DNA of 64,000 bases from assembly GCA_049841135.1 (NCBI GenBank), contig JASGHK010000002.1, positions 1,115,194 to 1,179,193 on the forward strand, written 5' to 3'. The stretch comes from JACRCT01 sp049841135. GTDB taxonomy: Bacteria; Myxococcota; Myxococcia; Myxococcales; UBA5297. Made by a program: the position numbers and the translations under genes. Below, piece by piece: positions 28,801-37,820 of the stretch. The notes under the pieces are model-generated. The model was not told the origin of the DNA and made no database searches. It saw only the letters and a program-made list of their open reading frames with translations. The number at the start of each line of letters is the position of its first letter. Position 1 is the stretch's first letter.

Positions 28801-29810
28801 AGCAGCTCTACGCGCTGTTCCGCACGCGGACCGTGGGCCTGCAGTCCGAGCAGACCGGCAAGTTCGACCTGACCGCCTGGCACTGGGAGCTCAACTCCGG
28901 CGCGCGCAGCGCCATCATCCCCGGCCTCATCCCCCAGGCGAACTACTCGGTCATCTACGACGACAACCGCACCGAGGCGGATCCGGTGCGCACCAGCAAG
29001 GGCAGCTTCTCGGCGGCGCTAGGCATCTACCCCGGCCAGTGGTGGAGCCTGCTCGCGCCGGTGGCCATCGAGCCGCGCTACTCGCTGGCCAACGACGAGA
29101 AGGCCATCGCCGACCTGAAGATGGGGCTCAACCGCGCGCACCGCATCGACAACCGCATGGTGTACGCCGGCGGGCGGCTGGAGCTGGAGTTCTACCAGAT
29201 GTGGGAGCGCGACCTGGCCGAGGAGGACCAGCACGCCACGGCCGAGAAGCTGGAGTTCCGCAACCGGATCGTGGTGCGCCCGGCCTTCAACTCGCCCATC
29301 ACCCTGCGGGTCAACTACCTGGGCAACCGCACGCTCAACGACCTCATCGCCGCGCCCAACGCCTCGCCGTGGGGCACCTCCAAGACCTGGGAGTACGTGG
29401 CCGAGTGGCTGATGCGCTGGAACAAGACCATCACCACCAAGCTCACCGGCAACTACGCCTGGGGCCGCGTGGAGAACCTGGTCTTCGTCGACCCGGTCGC
29501 GGCGACCATCTCCAACCAGGACTACGTGCAGCAGCGGGCGACGGGCACCCTCGAGTTCCGCATCTTCCCGCTCTCCGAGGCCTCCAAGCTCTTCATCCTG
29601 CAACGCGATCAGATCTACCGGCTCATCGGCAAAGGCGGCGGCTCGATCGAGGCGTGGGGCCTGGAAGCGGCCCTGGGCGCCATCTGGACCCTGGGCGACA
29701 ACCTGTACCTGGACGCCGAGGCCAGCTGGCAGCGCATGTGGTGCCTCGAGCAGCCCTGCCAGGACGTCAACAAGCTGGTCCCGCGCGTGATGCTGACGTT
29801 CAACCTCTAG
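25769..29810 (+). CDS. Propeller / DUF6599 / outer-membrane barrel fusion protein, frame interrupted
   Basis: About 1346 aa after bridging one frame shift. N-terminus: a signal peptide (VPLAVSATLLVLFVSSPALA) preceded by about 23 aa that derive partly from a repeat element. Residues 45-370: regulator-propeller repeats (LWIATDDGAIRF, VWFATNKGLARY, WLGTENGLMNY). About 480-600: a beta domain with YILPGSERVWVDGELLTNGS. About 605-740: a DUF6599-like domain (AQIDGAAPKYIERGW, VAIHDMGVEANALL). About 800-1346: a long run of amphipathic strands ending MLTFNL, an outer-membrane barrel. The frame shifts at 27989-27995 (CAGAATC); dropping one base gives FASQILDRGSNTGSLAVEG. No ATG/GTG/TTG lies between 25769 and the signal core, which fixes the start. 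Confidence 0.7.
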
Positions 29811-29822
29811 CCCTCACCCCTG

Positions 29823-29855
29823 CCCCCTCCCAGGCTCCCAGGCTGCGGGAGGGGG
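29823..29855. terminator. Repeat family C hairpin, probable terminator
   Basis: CCCCCTCCC and GGGAGGGGG pair over 9 bp 13 nt after the barrel-fusion stop. The same hairpin plus the tail GGAGGGGGTTCGTCC recurs at 34139-34163, again just after a stop, and a variant lies at 38875-38901. Confidence 0.6.
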
Positions 29856-29906
29856 TTCGTCCTGTGCCTTCATCCACTTGGTCGGAGCTCCTTGCGGCTC
29901 GGGAGC

Positions 29907-29949
29907 AGCCCGGCCCGGCCCAGCCCGGCCCGGCCCGGCCCGGCCCGCG
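29907..29949. repeat. CGGCC-type pentanucleotide tract
   Basis: About eight copies of GGCCC/CCCGG with one interruption, between the family C hairpin and the family B repeat arm. Low-complexity sequence and prone to assembly error. Confidence 0.7.
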
Positions 29950-29998
29950 CCGCAAGCGTGAGCGCGCGGGCCTCCTCCAGCCCTGTGCAGTGATGAGG
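29950..29998 (+). repeat. Repeat family B, left arm outside the IS
   Basis: Begins CCGCAAGCGTGAGCGCG and runs through CTCCAGCCCTGTGCAGTGAT. It is nearly identical to 45415-45459 and inverted relative to 32056-32105 and 45687-45731. Confidence 0.8.
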
Positions 29999-30063
29999 CC
30001 CGCATCGAGCACGAGCCGACCGGGACGGGGCCAAGGCGGGACCGCTAAAGGTATGTCAGCGTT

Positions 30064-31969
30064 CGAGGCCGTCGATATAGGACTCAGCCCCAAGAACGAC
30101 TCGCAGATGGCGTGGCGCGGCAGGACGCGGGACAGCACATCTATCGGAGCAAGACGCCTACGGCTATTGGCCTCCAATGGGAGCCCATCGCGCAGCTCCA
30201 GAACAAAAAGACAACAAGCCGCCGCCGCCGCTCGATTGAGAGTGCGCGGCCGAGGTTGAAGACGATGCAGTGGAGCGCAAACTCCATCCGCACGTTCTTC
30301 AGGCCTCGACGGCGAAAGCGCCGCAACCTCTGGTGTTCCTTAAGGAAAGCGAACACTGGCTCGACGATTGCCGACCGTCGCTTGAACGCGGCGCGAGCTC
30401 GGGGCTGGGCCATCACCTGCGCCATCGCCTCTTTGAGCTCGTCGCCGTCCCAACGACTCACGGTCCGCGCTTTGGCCTTGGTGCACGTCGCCTTCAAAGG
30501 GCACTTTGCACAGCACTCCGACGCTGCTCGGTAGTTGGCGTAGGTACCGTTTGGATCCAGCAGCTTGTTGGTGACGCGTGCGAGCGTGTTCCCGCCGGGA
30601 CAGCGATAGGTGTCCGTGGCTTCGTCGTAGGCGAACGACGCCTTGGCGAACATGCCGCCTTTGCCGCGCTTGACGAAGTCCTGGTGGCGGGTGCCGCTTG
30701 GGCAAAGGATGTCGTGATCGGCAAAGTCCCGCAGGACGTCCAGAGAGTGATAGCCCGCATCGAAAAGCGTCGTGGTCGGATCCGCGCCGATAATGCGCCG
30801 GTGCTGCGCCCATAGCGCGGGGACGACGGCGGTCTCGCTCGACGGATCGACAGCTTGCCCCACGATCAGCCCGCTCTCGTGCACGGCGATCGACGGCTTG
30901 TAGGCCGGTGCGTACGAGCCGCTCTTGAGCGGCTGGATCACAGCATCGAGCTCGCCTGGAACCACGGTCGTTCGTTTGGGATCCCCAGTCCTGGGGACCC
31001 GTGCCTCTGCGGCACGTAGCACCTCGGCTGCCGTGGCGGCACGCGCCTCCGCCTCTGCGAGCGCCGCTGAGTCGGGGGCTCCGATGCAGGCGTTGGCGAG
31101 GATGACGGCGGCTGGGCGCTGGGCTGCGACGGAGCAGTGCTGCCGTCGTCAGCCGGCGGGGCTATCTCGGGCAGAGTGGGAGCAGGCGGGGCCGTGCGCG
31201 TGGCGTCCTCCGGCACCTTGGACTTCGCCAGGGCGCTCACCTGTGCGGCAGCCTCCTTGGCCGCCTCACGAGCCGCTTCCAACTTCAACGTGTTCAGGCG
31301 ACTCGAGACTGCGGCAACCACCGTCCCATCGATCGCAGCCACGCCCGGACTCAGCTTCAGACGAGAGACCAGATGGACGGTGAGACCTGCAAAGAAGTCC
31401 TCGGTCAGGATGTCGCAGTGCCGCTGGAGGAACTTGCCGACTGTGCTGTGATCAGGCTGAAGGCCACCACAAACGAACCATGCGCCGAGATCGAGGCTGG
31501 CAAGCGTTTCGAGTTCGCGCAGGGACGTGCGCCCAATGAGGGCCCCGTAGGTGAGCAGCCCCATCATGATCCGAGGGTGGATCGGCGGGCGACCGGTCGG
31601 ACTGTAGCTGGGGAAGAACATCCGCCAGTCGATTTCGTAGAGAAGCTCTACGAGACTCACGACCCAGGCTTGGCCCATGTCCTTCAAGTAGTCGGAGAGC
31701 CGCTGGCCGTTGATGGTGACGGCAAAGGGGTCCGGCTCCTCAAACGCGGGCAGACGCGCCTTGGGGATGGAGTCCTTCTGAGGGGGAACGCGGCGGCGGC
31801 CCTCGGCGCCTGAGAACTGAAAGCCCCGCTGCACCTCGCTCGGGGCCTTCTTGTGCTTACGCCTAAGCGTCTTGGCTTGCGACATGACGCCAATGTCGCA
31901 GAGTAATAAAAACTCTCAACAATACAAATGGGCTGGGTAAACGATTACGCACCAAAATCGACGGCCTCG
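30064..31969 (-). mobile_element. IS1182-like insertion sequence, about 1.9 kb
   Basis: The transposase gene lies between short inverted ends CGAGGCCGTCGAT (30064-30076) and ATCGACGGCCTCG (31957-31969); similarity continues a few bases inward (ATATAGG versus TTTTGG). The length of 1906 bp fits the IS1182 family. Arms of repeat family B flank it in opposite orientation (29950-29998 and 32056-32105), so it appears to have landed inside a family B element. Exact tips and target duplication are not certain. A+T is higher just outside the transposase start (31900-31960) than in the surrounding genome. Confidence 0.7.
30141..31885 (-). CDS. IS1182-family DDE transposase, frame interrupted
   Basis: About 581 aa if one missing base is restored. 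N-terminal DUF772-type domain (SPTGRPPIHPRIMMGLLTYG), first catalytic Asp in AAIDGTVVAA, a long Pro/Ser/Ala-rich spacer, second Asp in LFDAGYHSLDVL, a Cys cluster typical of this family (ECCAKCPLKATC), and the catalytic Glu in AIVEPVFAFLKEH. The frame breaks in a run of five G at 31074-31078 (C on the coding strand); adding one base joins TPASEPP to DSAALAEAEARAAT. A homopolymer indel may be an assembly error or may have inactivated the element; programmed slippage is less likely because IS1182 transposases are normally one frame. Confidence 0.8.
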
Positions 31970-32251
31970 TTCATCAACATCGTCGTGCCTGCTGCAACCA
32001 ACGGCTTTCCGCACCGAAAGGAGAAGGGAGCAGACCATTCCTTGCTCGACTCGTACCTCATCACTGCACAGGGCTGGAGAAGCCCGACGCGCTGACGCTT
32101 GCGGCTCGTCGGCTGCGGACTTGCTGAAGATAGGCATGCATTCGGTGACATGAATTTCCGTCCTTGCCGCGACCGCGGGATTCGCCGCACGCCGTCGGTG
32201 GAGTACCCTCTCGCCGTCGCTCTCAGAGGCCGCTAACCGGAGTGCATCTCG
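31886..32251. other. 366-bp gap holding the IS end and a repeat arm
   Basis: Contains the right end of the IS (to 31969), an unassigned A+T-richer stretch to 32055, the family B right arm (32056-32105), and the presumed promoter of the sulfotransferase-like gene. No ORF is supported. Confidence 0.6.
32056..32105 (-). repeat. Repeat family B, right arm outside the IS
   Basis: TCATCACTGCACAGGGCTGG followed by a stretch ending GACGCTTGCGGC, the inverted counterpart of 29950-29998 with a few mismatches (AGAAGCCCGACGCG in place of AGGAGGCCCGCGCG). Confidence 0.75.
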
Positions 32252-34130
32252 ATGACGGCAGGCTTTGACCCACGACTTCACCAGCCGCTCCACCTCCCCT
32301 CGCTATGGGCCGTCGGGCTTTCCCTTGCGCTCGCCGCCTGCCCTGCACCCCAGCCTGCGGGCGGCGATGCGAGCGGGCCACAGCCCGGTCTCGACGCCGG
32401 CAGCGCGGCCCTCGACGCCTCGGCTCCCGAGCCCTCGGACGCGGGCGGGCCCGACGCCGGTCCCCGCGACGCCTCGACTTCCGACGCCGGCGCCTCGCGC
32501 CCCGATGCGACCGTGACCCCGCCGCCCACCGCCTGTCCTTACTCCGGGCCGGACCGAACGGTGGGCCTCATCGAGTGCACCGAGGGCGCGTACCAGGGCT
32601 ACACCCTCTTCGCGCCCATCTGGTCGTCGCGCACCTACCTCGTCGACATGCTCGGCAGGGTCGTGCACACCTGGCAGGCCGCCTACCTGCCGGGAATGAA
32701 CCTGCAGCTGCTGGAGAACGGCGACCTCCTCCGCTCCGCTCACAAGTCGATGTTCGGCGGCCTGCCGACCGGCGGCGGCCTCCAGCGCTTCAGCTGGGAC
32801 GGCGAGCTGGTCTGGGACTTCGAGTGGTACGGCGACACCTTCGCGGCACATCACGACTTCGCCGTCCTGCCCAATGGCAACGTGCTGCTCTTGTACTGGG
32901 AGACCAAGACCGAGATCGACGTCCTGGCGCTGGGCTACGAGCCCAACGGCCCGGTCTGGCCCGACGCGCTGGTGGAGATCCGCCCGACCGGCCCCACGAC
33001 CGGCGAGGTCGTGTGGGAGTGGCACGTCTGGGATTACATCCTGCCGGCGGGAACACCCGTGGCCGAGCACCCCGAGCTTCCTCGAGCTGTCATACACGCG
33101 CACCGACTGGCTGCACTCCAACTCGGTCTCCTACAACCCGGCGCTGGACCAGATAGCGCTCGGGAGCCGGAACCTGAGCGAGGTCTGGGTCATCGACCAC
33201 GGCACGACCACCGATGAGGCGCGAGGCCACGCCGGCGGCAAGCGGGGCAAGGGCGGCGACCTGCTGTACCGCTGGGGCCGGCCCGCCAATTACGGCCTTC
33301 CGGGCAAGCAGACGATGCTGGGCCAGCACGACGTGCACTGGATTCCGCCCGGGCTGCCGGGCGAAGGCCACCTGCTCTACTTCAACAACGGGCTCGGCCG
33401 CGGCTACTCGACGGTCGAAGAGATCCAGACGCCCGTGGACGCCAGCGGCGCCTACGCCGTCCCGCCCTTCGGGATTCCGTTCGGGCCCGACGAGGTGTCC
33501 TGGCTGTACCAGGCGGACCCGCCGAAGAGCTTCTACGCCAACCACATCTCCGGTGCGCAGCGCCTGCCCAACGGCAACACCCTCGTCTGCGAAGGTGACA
33601 GCGGAGAGATCTTCGAGGTCACCGCATCCGGCGCCGTCGTCTGGCGGTACCGCAGCCCGGTGGGGAAGTCGGGGGTCGCGGCGCAGGGCGAGGTTCCCTC
33701 CGACCCCGACCTCTTCCGCGCGGTCCGCCTGCCCCACGACTTCCCGGGCTTCGCCGGCCGCGCCCTGACCCCGGGCCAGTTCGTGGAGGACGCCCCGGGC
33801 CCCACCTCCGACCCCAAGCTCGTCGGAACCTGCATGGAGAGCAAGGACTGCAAGCTGTGCTGTGCCTCGGTCAACCTCGTCGGCTGGGGCAAGCTCAGCG
33901 ACTGGATGACCCCGTGCATCTGCGGGACGCCCACCGCCCCGGGCCCGTGTGCCGCGGCGTGCAAGGACTGGTTCTGCGCCGAGTCGCCTCCGGCGGGCGT
34001 CCCCGCAGACGAGTGCACCGCCTGCACCAACCAGGCGCTCACCGCCTCGTCGTGCGTAGGCGTCCGCCAGCAGTGCATCTCCGACCCCGACTGCCTGGCG
34101 CTGCAGACCTGCAGGCTGGCGTGCCCATAG
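32252..34130 (+). CDS. Arylsulfotransferase-like lipoprotein, frame interrupted
   Basis: About 625 aa after bridging one frame shift. Signal peptide with lipobox-like ALAAC near residue 30, then a Asp/Ala/Gly stalk (DAGGPDAGPRDASTSDAG). The folded domain matches the arylsulfotransferase (ASST) propeller pattern: HHDFAVLPNGNVLLLYWE, HSNSVSYNPALDQIALGSRN, LGQHDVHWIPPG and RLPNGNTLVCEGDSG. ASST enzymes move sulfate from a phenolic donor to an acceptor through a catalytic His; which His acts here is not settled. The last 100 aa are Cys-rich (CKLCCAS, CAAACKDWFC, CTACTN). The frame shifts at 33074-33080 (GAGCTTC); dropping one base gives HPEFLELSYTRTDW. Confidence 0.7.
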
Positions 34131-34138
34131 CGGGCGTG

Positions 34139-34163
34139 CCCTCTCCCCAACCGCGGGAGGGGG
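34139..34163. terminator. Repeat family C hairpin after the sulfotransferase-like gene
   Basis: CCCTCTCCC pairs with GGGAGGGGG (one G-T-type imperfection), followed by TTCGTCC as in the copy at 29823-29855. It lies between convergent genes ending at 34130 and 34205. Confidence 0.5.
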
Positions 34164-34204
34164 TTCGTCCCTTGCCCTTCTCACCCTGGTCGGAGCTGCT
34201 CGGC

Positions 34205-34750
34205 CTATCGGAGCGCGCGGGCGATCTCCCGGGCGAACTCGCTGAGCCCGTCTTCGCCCACCGGCAGCTCCGCCGCGGCGATCGGGTCGTCCTGCAGGCC
34301 GAAGTTCTCGACGACGTAGAAGAGCTGGCTCGCCCGCGCGGAGATCACGACCAGCTTGTCTGCTTGCGCTAACGCCCAGGTGAGCGCGGCGGCGTGGCCC
34401 TTGCCCTGTGTCTCGAGCTTGCTGACGTCGTCGAGGACGAGGACGTCCGCCGCCCTGCCGTCCTCGCGCAGCCACTCGAAGGCCCGGGCGAAGCCGTCGT
34501 TCTCGAAGGCGTAGGTGCAGAAGGCGTCCTGGCTGATGCTCTTGGCGGCCACGCCGTCCTGCGAGAGCCGCAGCCGCTCGCCGGTGGCGACCCGCTCCAG
34601 GTCGTGGCCCTTCTGGTCGCCGTCGTGCCAGCGCCGCTGCACGAAGCCGGCGACCCGCAGGCCCGCCGCCTCCAGCGCCTTGGCGACGCCGAGGACGAAC
34701 TCCGCCTTCTTGTCGCCTTTGTGCCCGGTGACGACCGCCCAACGCGCCAT
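34205..34750 (-). CDS. DUF2478 NTPase-like protein
   Basis: 181-aa soluble protein resembling DUF2478, a P-loop-fold family often found beside molybdenum or tungsten transport genes. The N-terminal strand-loop is AVVTGHKGDKKAEFVLGVAK, a P-loop-like G-x4-GK site in which the usual final GK[ST] is degenerate, so nucleotide binding may be weak. ADVLVLDDVSKLE looks like a Walker B strand. Start is the ATG at 34750. It is divergent (131-bp gap) from a tungstate/molybdate ABC operon, which supports a role in handling the metal or regulating uptake; that is inference. Confidence 0.75.
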   Translation of the reverse strand: MARWAVVTGHKGDKKAEFVLGVAKALEAAGLRVAGFVQRRWHDGDQKGHDLERVATGERLRLSQDGVAAKSISQDAFCTYAFENDGFARAFEWLREDGRAADVLVLDDVSKLETQGKGHAAALTWALAQADKLVVISARASQLFYVVENFGLQDDPIAAAELPVGEDGLSEFAREIARALR

Positions 34751-34881
34751 GGCCGACCTCGCGAAGCCGCCATGATTCCCCAGCGCGGGCCATTCCGGTA
34801 GCTCCCGCATCGGGGGGACGCGCTGGAGCCTTCCCGGGCGCCGGGATAGAAAGGACGCCTCACTGGCCTGGCTCCTCTCGA

Positions 34882-35783
34882 ATGCCCCGACCCCTCGGCT
34901 TCCTCCCCCACCCCCTCCCGACCGCCTTCCTGGTTGCGATGCTCCTGGCGCTCGCCTCCTGCAAGCCGGCAGCGGCTGAGGTCGCCGTCTTCCACGACCA
35001 GGGGCTCAGCCCGCTGCTCTCCGACCTGGTCCCGGTGGCGCGCCGCGAGCAGCCCGCCCTGCGCGCGCGGCTCGAGCCCAGCGAAGGCGCTCTCGCCGTC
35101 CGCAAGCTCACCGAGCTGAGCCTGAAGGCAGACCTGGTCGTCTCCTGCGACGCAGCGGCGCTGGAGGATTTGCTCAGCTCGAAGAAGGTGAGCTGGCTGC
35201 TCACCTTCGCCACCGACGAGGTCGTCCTCGCGCACAAGGACCACAGCCGCTTCACCGACGAGATCTCGGCCTCCAACTGGACCGACTCCTGGCCCGCCCC
35301 GAAGTGAGGATGGGCTGCGCGCAAGCCGCAACGTCCGCGGTGGGAACCGACGCGCTCCTCGCCTGGCGCCTTGCGGGCGCCGGCGGCCCGAACCTTCCCT
35401 GCGGCCAGGCGCTGACGGTGGCCGGAGAGACCGAGCTCGTCGGCTTGCTGGAGTCGCGCGCCGCCGACTACGTCCTCCTCCACCGCTCGACCGCCGAGCG
35501 CCACCACCTGAAGGTCACCGAGCTCGATCCCCGGATCAACCTGTCGCGGCTCGAGCTGGCCGATGCCTACCAGCAGGCAGCCGTCGCCGAGCGCCGCGGC
35601 CAGCCCATCGCCTGCGCGCTCGCCATCCCGGACGCCGCCGTAAACCCGGACGGCGCTCGCCTGCTGGCCGCCGCGCTGGTCTCCGAACATGGGCGCAAGG
35701 CGCTGCTGCGCTCCGGCTATCGTCCAGTCGATCCACCGATCTCCACTGTCCGCTCGCTCGCCCAGAAAAGGCCCACGCCGTGA
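34882..35783 (+). CDS. Tungstate/molybdate ABC transporter substrate-binding protein, frame interrupted
   Basis: About 300 aa after restoring one base. Signal peptide with a lipobox-like LALASC (residues 22-27), so it is probably a lipoprotein that presents the oxyanion to the permease. The N-terminal lobe reads AEVAVFHDQGLSPLLSDLVP and the hinge KADLVVSCDAAALEDLL, as in WtpA/ModA-type proteins. The C-terminal lobe has MGCAQAATSAVGTDALLAWR, like the MG-x-DP-x2-xPxG region of the family but without its Pro residues. The frame breaks at 35284-35291: adding one base in GACTCCTG gives NWTD-(x)-LARPEVRMG. Without it the product would stop after 141 aa. GTGA overlap with the permease gene. Tungstate versus molybdate cannot be settled. 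Confidence 0.75.
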
Positions 35784-37009
35784 ACCTGACCTGGAAGCAC
35801 GGCGCGGTGGTCGCCTTCGTCCTCGCCGCGGCGCACGCCGGCCTGGCGCTCCTGCCTGCACCGCCGTTCACGCCGTCGATGAACCTGGTGCTCTTGGCGA
35901 CCAACCTGTACGTCGCGTACTGCGCGGGGACGATTCTGCAGAAGCGGCCGCCCTCGCTGGCCGCGGTCTTCGTCGCCGGCTACGTGCTGCTCTACCTGCT
36001 GGCGATGGTGCTCTTGGGCAAGAAGCCGCTCTTCATCCTGTTGGTCATCGTCTACACGAGCCTCTTCGCCAACCCGGTGCTGGTGGGCTTCTTCGCGGTC
36101 TTCGTCGTCTGCTTCATCGTCTTCCAGCCCTACGCCTTCGAGACCTTCGTCCCGCTGGTGCTGGTCTACGCGCTCCTCGTGAAGCTGCGCCGCAAGGCCC
36201 CGGCGTTCGTCCTCGCCTGCCTCGGCGTGGGGCTCGTCGCGCTGCTCGCGGTGCTCTTCCCCATCCTCCACCTCGCCTTCCAGGACTCGGTGCAGACCCT
36301 GGCCGTCACGCTGGGGCGCGAGGACGTCCAATCGGCGCTCGGCCTAAGCCTGCTCACCTCGACGCTGGCGACGGTGGTCGTCGCGCTCTGGGGCATTCCG
36401 CTCGCCTATGCCCTCGCCCGAGTCGACTTCCCCGGCAAGCGCTGGGTCGAGTCGGTCATCGACCTGCCGATCCTCGTGCCCCAGTCGGTGGCCGCGGTGG
36501 CGCTGATGGTCCTCTTCGGCCCCGGTAGCCCGCTCGGCCGCGGCCTGGAGTCGCTCGGCGTCCAGGTCTCCGGCAGCCTCTTGGGCCTGATCGTCGCGCA
36601 GGTCTTCGTCGCCTCACCCTTCGTGATCAAGAGCGCGATGACCGCCTTCGAGGCCGTGCCGCTGCAGCTCGAACACGCCTCGCGCAGCCTGGGCGCCTCG
36701 CCGGCGGCGACCTTCTGGAACATCGCGCTGCCGTTGGCGAGCCGCGGCCTGGTCGTCGGCGCGGCGCTGGGCTGGGCGCGGGCGGTCAGCGAGTTCGGCG
36801 TCATCGTCCTCTTCGCCCCTTCGCCGGTGACCGCGCCGATGCTGGTGCACACCGAGTTCCTGCGCGCCGGCGCCGCCGAGAGCCGGCCCATCGCCATCCT
36901 GCTGCTCGCCACCTGCGTCTGGTTCTTCGTGGTGCTGCGCTTCGCCGAGACGCTGGCGCCCTTCCGCCTCGCCCGCCGCGGCCCGGCGCCGGAGGTCCAG
37001 CCGCGATGA
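35780..37009 (+). CDS. ABC transporter permease with an extra N-terminal membrane domain
   Basis: 409-aa inner-membrane protein. Residues about 160-400 are a typical ModB/WtpB permease, including the cytoplasmic EAA loop (EHASRSLGASPAATFWNIAL) that contacts the ATPase. The first 140 residues are unusual: about five further hydrophobic helices (for example LVLLATNLYVAYCAGTIL and FILLVIVYTSLFANPVLVGF), nearly doubling the membrane part relative to the roughly 230-250 aa norm. Start is a GTG overlapping the preceding stop (GTGA); the ATPase gene overlaps the 3' end (ATGA). Imports the oxyanion bound by the upstream protein; the role of the extension is unknown. Confidence 0.85.
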   Translation: MNLTWKHGAVVAFVLAAAHAGLALLPAPPFTPSMNLVLLATNLYVAYCAGTILQKRPPSLAAVFVAGYVLLYLLAMVLLGKKPLFILLVIVYTSLFANPVLVGFFAVFVVCFIVFQPYAFETFVPLVLVYALLVKLRRKAPAFVLACLGVGLVALLAVLFPILHLAFQDSVQTLAVTLGREDVQSALGLSLLTSTLATVVVALWGIPLAYALARVDFPGKRWVESVIDLPILVPQSVAAVALMVLFGPGSPLGRGLESLGVQVSGSLLGLIVAQVFVASPFVIKSAMTAFEAVPLQLEHASRSLGASPAATFWNIALPLASRGLVVGAALGWARAVSEFGVIVLFAPSPVTAPMLVHTEFLRAGAAESRPIAILLLATCVWFFVVLRFAETLAPFRLARRGPAPEVQPR

Positions 37010-37797
37010 GCCTCACCGTCTCGAACCTCTCGCGCCGCTTCGGCACCTTCCTGCTGGACCGGATCCACCTGCGCGTCGGCGCCGGCGAGTACTGGGTGCT
37101 GCTGGGCCCGTCCGGCTGCGGCAAGTCGCTGCTGTTGCAGACGCTGACCGGTCTCCACGAGCCGGACTCCGGCGCCGTGCACCTGGGCGAGCGCGAGGTC
37201 ACGGCCGAGCCGCCCGAGCGGCGGGACGTGGGCCTCGTCTTCCAGCAGGCGGCGCTCTTCCCCCACTACTCGGTGGCCGGGAACATCGAGTACGGCCTGA
37301 AGGCCCGTGGGCTGCCGGAGGCGGAGCGGCAGCGGCGCGTGGACGAGGTGGTCGCGGCGCTGCGCCTGTCGACCATCCTCGAGCGGCCGGTGGCGACGCT
37401 CTCCGGCGGCGAGGCGCAGCGGGTGGCCATCGCCCGCGCCCTGGCCATCCGCCCCAAGGTGCTGCTCCTCGACGAGCCCTTGAGCCTGGTCGACCACAAC
37501 ACCCGGCTCGAGCTGCAGGCGGAGATCAAGCGCGTGCACGCCGAGTTCAAGCTGACGACCGTGCACGTCACCCACAGCCGCGAAGAGGCCAAGGCGATGG
37601 GCGACCACTGCGCGGTGATGCTCGCCGGGGCCATCGTGCAGCGCGGGCCGACCGAGCAGGTCTTCGCCGTGCCGCGCTGCCCGTTCGTCGCGCGCTTTCT
37701 GGGAGCCGGCCCCCAGGAGCCCACCGAGAAGAGCGCCTGCGGCCGCAGCTGCCTCTCCGCCGGAGACCGCTGCACCAACCCCGCCGGAGCCTGCTGA
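37006..37797 (+). CDS. Tungstate/molybdate ABC transporter ATP-binding protein with Cys tail
   Basis: 263-aa ATPase with all core motifs: Walker A GPSGCGKS, Q-loop FQQAALFPHYS, signature LSGGEAQRVAIARA, Walker B KVLLLDEP and the H-loop His in TVHVTHSREE. It drives uptake through the upstream permease. It lacks the C-terminal Mop-type regulatory domain of ModC; instead the last 30 aa form a Cys-rich tail (KSACGRSCLSAGDRCTNPAG and a final C) with spacing C-x3-C-x6-C-x6-C, which could bind metal or a cluster. It overlaps the permease gene by ATGA and is 23 bp from the polyferredoxin gene. Confidence 0.9.
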   Translation: MSLTVSNLSRRFGTFLLDRIHLRVGAGEYWVLLGPSGCGKSLLLQTLTGLHEPDSGAVHLGEREVTAEPPERRDVGLVFQQAALFPHYSVAGNIEYGLKARGLPEAERQRRVDEVVAALRLSTILERPVATLSGGEAQRVAIARALAIRPKVLLLDEPLSLVDHNTRLELQAEIKRVHAEFKLTTVHVTHSREEAKAMGDHCAVMLAGAIVQRGPTEQVFAVPRCPFVARFLGAGPQEPTEKSACGRSCLSAGDRCTNPAGAC

Positions 37798-37820
37798 GCG
37801 AGAAAGGGGCACCCACCGCG

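Noticed and set aside
31074..31078. Programmed frameshift in the transposase
   Set aside because: IS1182-family transposases are normally encoded in one frame, and the break is in a plain five-base homopolymer without a clear slippery heptamer or stem-loop.
34882..34950. Molybdenum-cofactor riboswitch ahead of the oxyanion transporter
   Set aside because: The divergent gap to the DUF2478 gene is only 131 bp and I could not recognise the conserved core of that riboswitch.
35284..35307. Selenocysteine TGA in the oxyanion-binding protein
   Set aside because: The TGA at 35305-35307 lies out of the homologous frame; restoring one missing base upstream gives continuous similarity without reading that TGA.
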